Position numbers and translations under genes: made by a program | Notes under the pieces: generated by a model | Told to the model about the DNA's origin: nothing | Databases searched by the model: none | What the model saw: the letters and a program-made list of their open reading frames with translations, nothing else | NCBI GenBank assembly: GCA_003427395.1 | Contig: BFEA01000590.1 | Span: forward strand, 586,460-650,459 | Reading direction: 5' to 3' | Source of the DNA: Chara braunii | Lineage: Eukaryota > Streptophyta > Charophyceae > Charales > Characeae | Length of the DNA: 64,000 nt | Part shown: one piece after another, positions 57,733 to 64,000 of the stretch | Layout of the letters: each line of letters starts with the position of its first letter | Numbering within the stretch: position 1 is the first letter of the stretch

Positions 57733-58244
57733 AGAAAATTTTTGAAATGCCCCTGAAGTTTGCATTTATTTGCGATTTTGCCCTCCGACAACCGACTTAC
57801 CCTGATTTGCCCCTCCGACAATGATTCAAGTTTCCAAAAAAACCCTGGCGTCAATTGAGCCTGAAATATGTTCAATATGCCCCTCCCAGTACCAGTGTTA
57901 AATTTTCAGTATGCCCCTACCGGAGAGCCGATGGGTACCAGTGCCTGATTTTCATGTTACGTCAAGCCAACTCCTACCGTCTATAATGGTATGTTCACGG
58001 TTGTACATTACCCTCCTACCTCCACATCTTTCATACACACACACACACACACACACACACAGGGCAGCAGCAGCACAAATGAGCTGAAGGGGAAGAGGAG
58101 GGGGTCCGACAGTTTCGAGGATGTGGTTCGTTCGTCGTGGCGGGGCATTATGGCACGACTTTGTGCATGCATGGACAAGTGTACACGTGTAGAGGTGCCG
58201 AGAGCGACAGAGCTGAGCGGTGCGGCAAGGCAAAAGCAACAGAG

Positions 58245-58311
<67 letters not shown>

Positions 58312-58817
58312 NNNNNNNNNNNNNNNNNNNNNNNNNNNNNNNNNGAGAGAGAGAGAGAGGGAGAGAGGGAGAGAGGGAGAGAGAGAGAGGCATGGAAGAA
58401 GGGGAGGAACACTCACCTTCGGCAATGTTCTCCGAGGACGTCGAAAGCGGCGACAGGTCGCAGTACCAGAAGAATAAACTCTGTGGTGAATTAAAGCAAT
58501 GGACACAACGTGGAGTGGAGCCCTATCTTTTTGCGCGGAGGCCCGAAAAATCGAGGAGTTTGAATTCGAATTATGAGGGTCTTCCCGCTGGAGGGCATCC
58601 CAGGAAGATGCATCCAATGCAGAAGGGCAAAATGGACAGCCACCACGGGAAATGGGACCAGCCTACCGGTAGGGGCATTTCGAAAAGTTGTGTCCCTCAC
58701 TGACAGGGGCCTTTCTGAAAGTTCAGAGGCCCCAGGGGCAAATCAAGGCAAGTCGGTCGTCGGAGGGGCGAATCGCAAATAAACGCAAACTTCAGGGGCA
58801 TTTTGAAAATTTTTCCT
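57733..58817. mobile_element. Non-autonomous TIR DNA transposon with 9-bp target duplication (MULE-like)
   Basis: The left end AGAAAATTTTTGAAATGCCC and the right end (reverse complement AGGAAAAATTTTCAAAATGC) start terminal inverted repeats of about 90 bp with further similarity (ATGCCCCTACCGG at about 57911 and 58667). The perfect direct repeat AAAATAATA flanks the element at 57724-57732 and 58818-58826. Long TIRs with a 9-bp duplication fit Mutator-like elements. The interior has CA and GT runs and no transposase. A 33-N gap lies inside. Confidence 0.7.
58312..58344. other. Assembly gap (33 N)
   Basis: A run of 33 N between a GT run and a GA run. The true length is unknown. Confidence 0.99.
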
Positions 58818-58826
58818 AAAATAATA

Positions 58827-60150
58827 GACACAGCAAGACAATTATTCACACCCAAGAGTTTATTGATTGCCTTGGTTTTGACCCACCACTGGCCAAGAAT
58901 GACAGACGTCCCATCAGTCTAACATATCTCATTCGGTCCCTTAGGCGAGGACTAGTCAAACCATTTGTCTTGACAACCCCTTTGACCTGCCTCCAGGTCA
59001 GGACCAGCATACTCACTACTCGAGTATGGTAGCCCTTTGATACTCTCGCCAGGACACCCAGACTATAGCAGGTCAGGTCACCCTATGACAGTAGACCTCC
59101 CGTCAGTCAAACTGTCCCGAGCCCGGATTTGACCACTGCGGTCGGGGACCGGCTCACCCACCGGTTTTTGGCCTAGGGCGCTGACCACCCCGCCCAGATT
59201 TTTTAACATGGGACCCGGTCTAACCACAGTTCCAGGCTCTGGCGAACCTCACTAGATTGCATCCTCTGACTGCGGTAGGGTTCCAGCCGACCCCTTTCAA
59301 CCTCACAAGCCCGACCCCCGAAGTCTTAGCCTGACCCCGACAATCAATGCATCTTTAAGTTAGAGAAGAAGATCCCAGACACAGACAATCATGCAAGCAT
59401 CTCATAACCCACAAACAGACTGCCCATGCCCCACAACAGGACAAACATTTCTCAAGAGACGTCACTTCAGTCTCAAGAGGCACTGAACAGCAACATGATA
59501 ACCAACATCAAGCCCTTGCAGGAGACCTCTCTTCAACCTCAAGAAAAATGCTTAGTGCTGGCCCCAGAGAGGTCCCTTCCCTCAACTGGGTATTTCTTTT
59601 CTAAAAGACGTCCCGTCAGTCCCAAGGAAATACTGAAATGTTGATCTCAGAGAGGTCCCTTCCCTCATCTGAGTGAAGACATTCAACTTAGTTAAGAAAC
59701 ACAAAGTCCCTCTACTGACAACTCTCAGTCAGGTAAAGCTGAACTTCTTTATGTCTGTCCTCATCTGAATTTCTTGGATGGACAATTTAGTCAGAGACAC
59801 GAAGTTGATCTGCTGACAACTCTCAATCAGAGATACTTGAACTTCTTTATGCCCATCATACTTTTCTCTTTATCATAAGAATAATAGTATAATGCTGATT
59901 ACATTTTCTGACGTGCCACAACCATGAGTTCCTTACATCCTTAACACTGCAATGCTCACGAAAACTGTATCTCACAATTATTTTCCCACTCTAGAGACCT
60001 AACACTCATGGATCGACTGTAGCACTGCATCAAAGATATTGTCTCATTAACTCTGTTGCTCGTTGAAACAGAAAATTAACTAACATATTGAAATTTTGAA
60101 ATGTTGAATTGACCATGCAAAAACGATCACTGTCTGCTGAATTTTCAGTC
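58827..60150 (-). other. Non-coding region 3' of the gypsy integrase
   Basis: Minus-strand 3' side of the integrase relic. Contains recurring words of the type GACGTCCCATCAGTC (plus strand). It probably includes untranslated or LTR sequence of the same element, but no LTR pair is visible. The TIR element at 57733 seems to have inserted into it. Confidence 0.4.
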
Positions 60151-60158
60151 TTGCTGTC

Positions 60159-61560
60159 TTACTGTACTTTCTCGCAGTTCTCGGGAACTGTTCTCTTACT
60201 GGATGGTTGACCTTTCTTTCCTCTTTTTGTGGTAATTGAAGGGATCAGATCAGAGTCTCTGAAAATACAATTACGAAGTCTTGACCCTGATACCATGTCA
60301 TGAACCCTGGATCCATTTATTTCTAATATCTCACAAACTTTGTCTTCTGCCTTTCCTGTGATTCTGTAAGAACCAAACCATCTGGGCTCTAATCGTTTAG
60401 TCCATTCAGTCTCAAGAGAACTATCAAACGGGAGGGCAACATCACCAACTTTCAACTTCTTTTTTCTTATATATTTTTTCTTGTTCAATCTTTCCTGATC
60501 CGATAATCTGCTGAATGTCATTCTCTTTGCTGCATCCATCACTGCCTGATCAACCTCTGATATTTGTCTCATTCTGATCTGAAGAATCTCTGAGATAGAA
60601 TAGTCTTCGTCACTTTCTTAACTTGTCCATGTCTTGACTATGTTCGCAATAGGCAATGTAGCATATCGACCATACCACAAAGTGAATGGAGCATAGCCAG
60701 TAGTCTTCTTGACTGTTATATTGTCAGCATAAACAACAACTCTTAATACTTTTGACTAGTTACTGAGATTCTCTTCACACCATTTGGCCAATGAATCTTT
60801 CAGAGTTCTGTGACCTCTTTCAACAGGTGCAAATCGAATTCTGACACCCAATCTGAGAATGATCCTTCTCATAATCTCATTTCTGAATTCGGATCCCTGT
60901 CTAAGACAAACTCTCTGATGAGGTACCTGAGATAAATTTCTTCTATTCAATCAGCCACTTGCTCGACTGTCTTCCTCCTCAGAGTCATTGCCTCAACATA
61001 ATCAGAAAAATTATCTCTCATGTTCAATATGTATCTCATCCCTCCCTTGCCTAGCGGCATGGTGATGAGATCCAAATGAACTCTGTTGCCTGGCTCTACC
61101 AAAATAGTGGGGAATAAAGTCTCAATCATCCTTCTGGTAGACCTTTTCTGACATAGCACACATGACTTACAAAATCTGTAAATCATGTCTCTCATGTCAG
61201 GCCAGAAATAGAGTTTAAATGTCTTAGAGTAGGTTGCCTTGGCGGCCCTATGACCACCAACAACCCTTTCGTATAGAGCAACAATTATTTTCAACTGTCT
61301 CTCTTTGCCACAAACTACTCTTAGTGGAGACAGCCCTCCTTTGCCATCCACAAAGAGGTGACATCGCTTTAGTCTGAACTTTTTTCTTAAGTTCTTGCAA
61401 TAATATTCCTTCAACTATTCTTTTTTCATTCTCCTCTCAATCTCTTGGTAGATTTCATCAGATTCTTTAAAGATAAATGATATCTCTTCCTCTTTCTTCT
61501 CACCTTCTTCTTTTTTCTTTGAACCTGAACTTTCCTCTGTCTCATGGGCTGCTACAGCTG
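60159..61560 (-). pseudogene. Ty3/gypsy integrase, broken
   Basis: The integrase inserts LTR-retrotransposon DNA. In minus-strand order: a charged linker (about 61560-61420), then the zinc-binding domain GGHRAAKATYSKTFKLYFWP...CKSCVLCQK, then the first catalytic Asp region (VHLDLITMPLG, about 61065). A frameshift near 60950 is followed by QGSEFRNE, in which the position of the second catalytic Asp is Arg, and ERGHRTLKDSL with the Glu. An in-frame TAG (near 60755) precedes a VKKTTGYAPFTLWYGR segment, and after another stop comes a C-terminal module (LKVGDVALPF, RWFGSYRI). Order and motifs are those of Ty3/gypsy polyproteins; reverse transcriptase and gag are not in the window. Confidence 0.85.
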
Positions 61561-61589
61561 CAGCATTGATCCAACAGAAAAATTCAAGA

Positions 61590-62070
61590 TACAAAAGTTC
61601 AGTTCAAGGAAAGACTAACTCATAAATTTTCAGGTTAATTTTAAGAATTTCAGTTCGTCAAGAGGTTTTCAGTTTAAGGTGACAATTTTTCGCTCAAATT
61701 AAAGTGAAAAGTATTTTTTGCTTGAAAGTTCGGGAACAATCTTGAAATTTTTCATATAACGTTTCAATTTAATATAAACTGAAATGTTATATTATGCCTG
61801 AAATCAAATTGAAATTTTATCTTTTAGTTTAACATTGCTCAAAAAAATAACTGAAATTAAACTGAAAAGTTACCTCTAGCCGGATAATTAAATTGAAATG
61901 TAGTTTATGAACGGAAAAGTAAACTGAAATGTCACTTGTTGATGAAAAAATAAAGTGACGGTTTATCTTTCAAAGAATGATAAACTGAATTTTTTTGGTT
62001 TGCTTGAAATTAAACTGAAAGTTTATTTTTTAATAAAAAATAAATTGAATATGTTGTGTTTGAAGAAAAC
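61590..62070. repeat. Degenerate TAAACTGAAATGT repeats
   Basis: AT-rich DNA in which AAACTGAAA or its complement TTTCAGTTT recurs at irregular 30-50 base intervals about a dozen times. Confidence 0.65.
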
Positions 62071-62364
62071 TATGCTTGAAATTCTCTCTCATTTTCTAGG
62101 TTAAGTTTCACGAGGGTTCTTAATATAAAGATGTTCATCTGATTCGCATGAATGCTAAAGATGCAGTTTTTATTTTGTCACTTAGATCCACTTTGCACCC
62201 TACTGGAGGGCATCGCAAGAGTGTCAGTGGTGGGTCCCTAACTCGTCACCGTGACAACATTATAAGCATTGTTTGTCAGTTGCACCCACCAAACAACCTG
62301 TGCCACTGAGAGAATCCACCACTCAATTTCGTAAACACAATTAAGTCATCTTATGCCTACTAGA

Positions 62365-62710
62365 AGAGTACTAGCCGGGTCATTCTAGCAGGTACGTGGT
62401 TGGCCCGAATACTCCAACGTAGGAACTGCGAGCAAATTGAATGTCCTAGCAAACTCCAAAACAACCCCAACCCTTCAAACCCCCTCAAATGAGACATTGC
62501 CAAAATCAAAGGTGGACGGATTTAGGCATAACTTTGAGCAAAGAAGTGCTCCATTGTCATTAAAAAAAAAAAAAAAATGATCCACTCGAGTAACTCAAAT
62601 ACTTGAGTACTAGCCAAGTCATCCAGGCAGGTCTGTGCCTGGCCTAAATGCTCCAACTACGGAACTCTGGCGAAATTGAAAGTCTTCGTAAGGTTCAAAA
62701 CAAGCCCGAT

Positions 62711-62761
<51 letters not shown>

Positions 62762-62917
62762 CAACTTTTGGTAAACAATTACAATAAACTTCACCCTTTT
62801 GAACATCTTCCAACCCCTTCAAACCCCATCAATACCCTTCAGACCTCTTCAAATGAGATATTGACTCTAAGCAAATAAATACCCCACTGTCCGACAAAAA
62901 AAAAAGACCAAAATGAC
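62365..62917. repeat. About 240-bp direct duplication with A-runs
   Basis: Copy 1 (62365-62578) and copy 2 (62605-62917) share CTAGCCRRGTCATyC, ATnCTCCAACnnnGGAACT and CTTCAAATGAGA in order. Copy 2 carries an A-run of 45 bases (62714-62758) in its middle. Confidence 0.8.
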
Positions 62918-62919
62918 CC

Positions 62920-63442
62920 ACTCTAGTACCCTAGATGCTTGAAGCCCATAGTAATGGCAACATCCCCGCTGCACAAGACTACTTGCCCCGACAGACGCAC
63001 AATATGACATACAAACAAGCATATATCCAAGTTTAGGATCTTTTTAGTTACAGAGTAGGGCTCCCTATCTGGTAACGATTAGCTTAGAAGCTGACCAAAC
63101 AGGCTTATGTGAATAATAATTTTCACTTATAGTACGTTTCGTGTAACTCCAACATAATACTTGCAAAGTAACATGTGATCCTGCCAGTGACAGACCATCA
63201 TGTGAATAATAAACTAATAAGCGAAAGAACTTCAAACACACGTACTCACACACAATTTCAATTACACGAGAGAAACAAACTGTGCAATCTGCCACAAAGA
63301 AAGAGGGACAAAGACCTCCTCTGTATGTGTGGGTCAGTTCACTATGCCGTCAGAGGCTGAATCTAGTGTGTCCAGCCTTCTGACGCACTTCCTCACCTGA
63401 AACTGTCTCTAACATCCCTCACAACCTTTCCAAAAAAAAAAG

Positions 63443-63450
<8 letters not shown>
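62920..63450. other. No gene recognised
   Basis: Ordinary composition, short frames only. Confidence 0.45.

Positions 63451-63498
<48 letters not shown>
63451..63498. repeat. (GA)n microsatellite
   Basis: An uninterrupted GA run. Confidence 0.97.
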
Positions 63499-63502
<4 letters not shown>

Positions 63503-63678
63503 CTTTAAAAAAAACGTGAAGTCACAAATTCTAATTGACTACTTTTCCAAATTGTTTTGATTACAGCAGACGAGGTGACTCAAACTTGAATGGTATTCAA
63601 GCTTCACTTAAGCTACTAATACATCATCCACTTCAATCGCTCTCTATACTACACCTATAGCTGCATCATTACATCTTG

Positions 63679-63681
<3 letters not shown>

Positions 63682-63770
<89 letters not shown>
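63682..63770. repeat. (CA)n followed by (GA)n
   Basis: CA repeats to 63711, then GA repeats to 63770. The remaining bases to 64000 show nothing recognisable. Confidence 0.97.
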
Positions 63771-63774
<4 letters not shown>

Positions 63775-64000
63775 CTGGAATGAAATCAAAACTTGAGGGA
63801 GGTTCGAAGAGACAATTGTGATCTTTATATATAGACAAAGCTCTCAATGTGCACCGCTATTGAGGAAATCACTATCTGCAAGAAGCAAACTTGCTGAGAA
63901 TCCTAAATGCACTGTAAATAGTCATCCTCTCTAATTCCTTTCATTGGAGTACTGTACTTCGACTAGAAGAACCATTTGGCAGCATGATACTCCAACTAGA

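Overview
This window is eukaryotic nuclear DNA from a large, repeat-saturated genome. Long AG/CT and CA/GT microsatellites recur every few kilobases, spliceosomal signals are present, and nearly all recognisable coding sequence belongs to decayed transposable elements. A DIRS-type retrotransposon with its tyrosine recombinase opposite in sense to the reverse transcriptase (the layout of Kangaroo from Volvox), an L1-like LINE with a zinc-knuckle ORF1 and a C-terminal zf-RVT-type region, hAT and Ty3/gypsy relics together suggest the green lineage. My best guess is a charophyte alga such as Chara, but that is inference from general character, not a match.

Layout. 1-9.0 kb: mostly non-coding, with microsatellites, short tandem duplications, a U2 snRNA retropseudogene with target-site duplications (2.70-2.86 kb), a family of about 85-100 bp hairpin elements, and the only strong host-gene candidate, a roughly 508-residue low-complexity protein on the minus strand (5.59-7.12 kb). 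9.0-19.4 kb: a mate-pair junction adapter left in the assembly, then two copies of a 2.5-kb direct repeat bracketing a 5.2-kb DIRS/Kangaroo-like element. In that element the recombinase is on the plus strand and gag, reverse transcriptase and RNase H are on the minus strand, with a probable intron in gag. 19.4-22.7 kb: no recognised gene. 22.7-29.66 kb: a near-complete LINE (ORF1, endonuclease, reverse transcriptase, zinc region, poly-A) broken by one stop and two frameshifts. 29.66-33.64 kb: four truncated LINE fragments in both orientations sharing a 3'-end hairpin motif.

33.6-42.5 kb: mostly non-coding, with an AT-rich island, an acidic gag-like ORF and diverged dispersed repeats. 42.59-44.07 kb: a 172-bp tandem satellite, followed by two roughly 50-bp minisatellite arrays in inverted orientation (44.07-45.0 and 45.9-46.6 kb). 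48.3-49.84 kb: a decayed hAT transposase with an AT-hook tail. 51-57.7 kb: dispersed repeats, tRNA-like sequences and long homopolymers. 57.73-58.82 kb: a terminal-inverted-repeat element with a 9-bp target duplication, holding a 33-N gap. 60.16-61.56 kb: a Ty3/gypsy integrase relic on the minus strand. 61.6-64.0 kb: AT-rich degenerate repeats and microsatellites.

The genes do not form a pathway. The window records successive insertion and decay of mobile elements around at most one or two host genes. Some oddities (adapter, isolated Ns, near-identical duplication, homopolymer frameshifts) are likely assembly or sequencing artefacts and are flagged.
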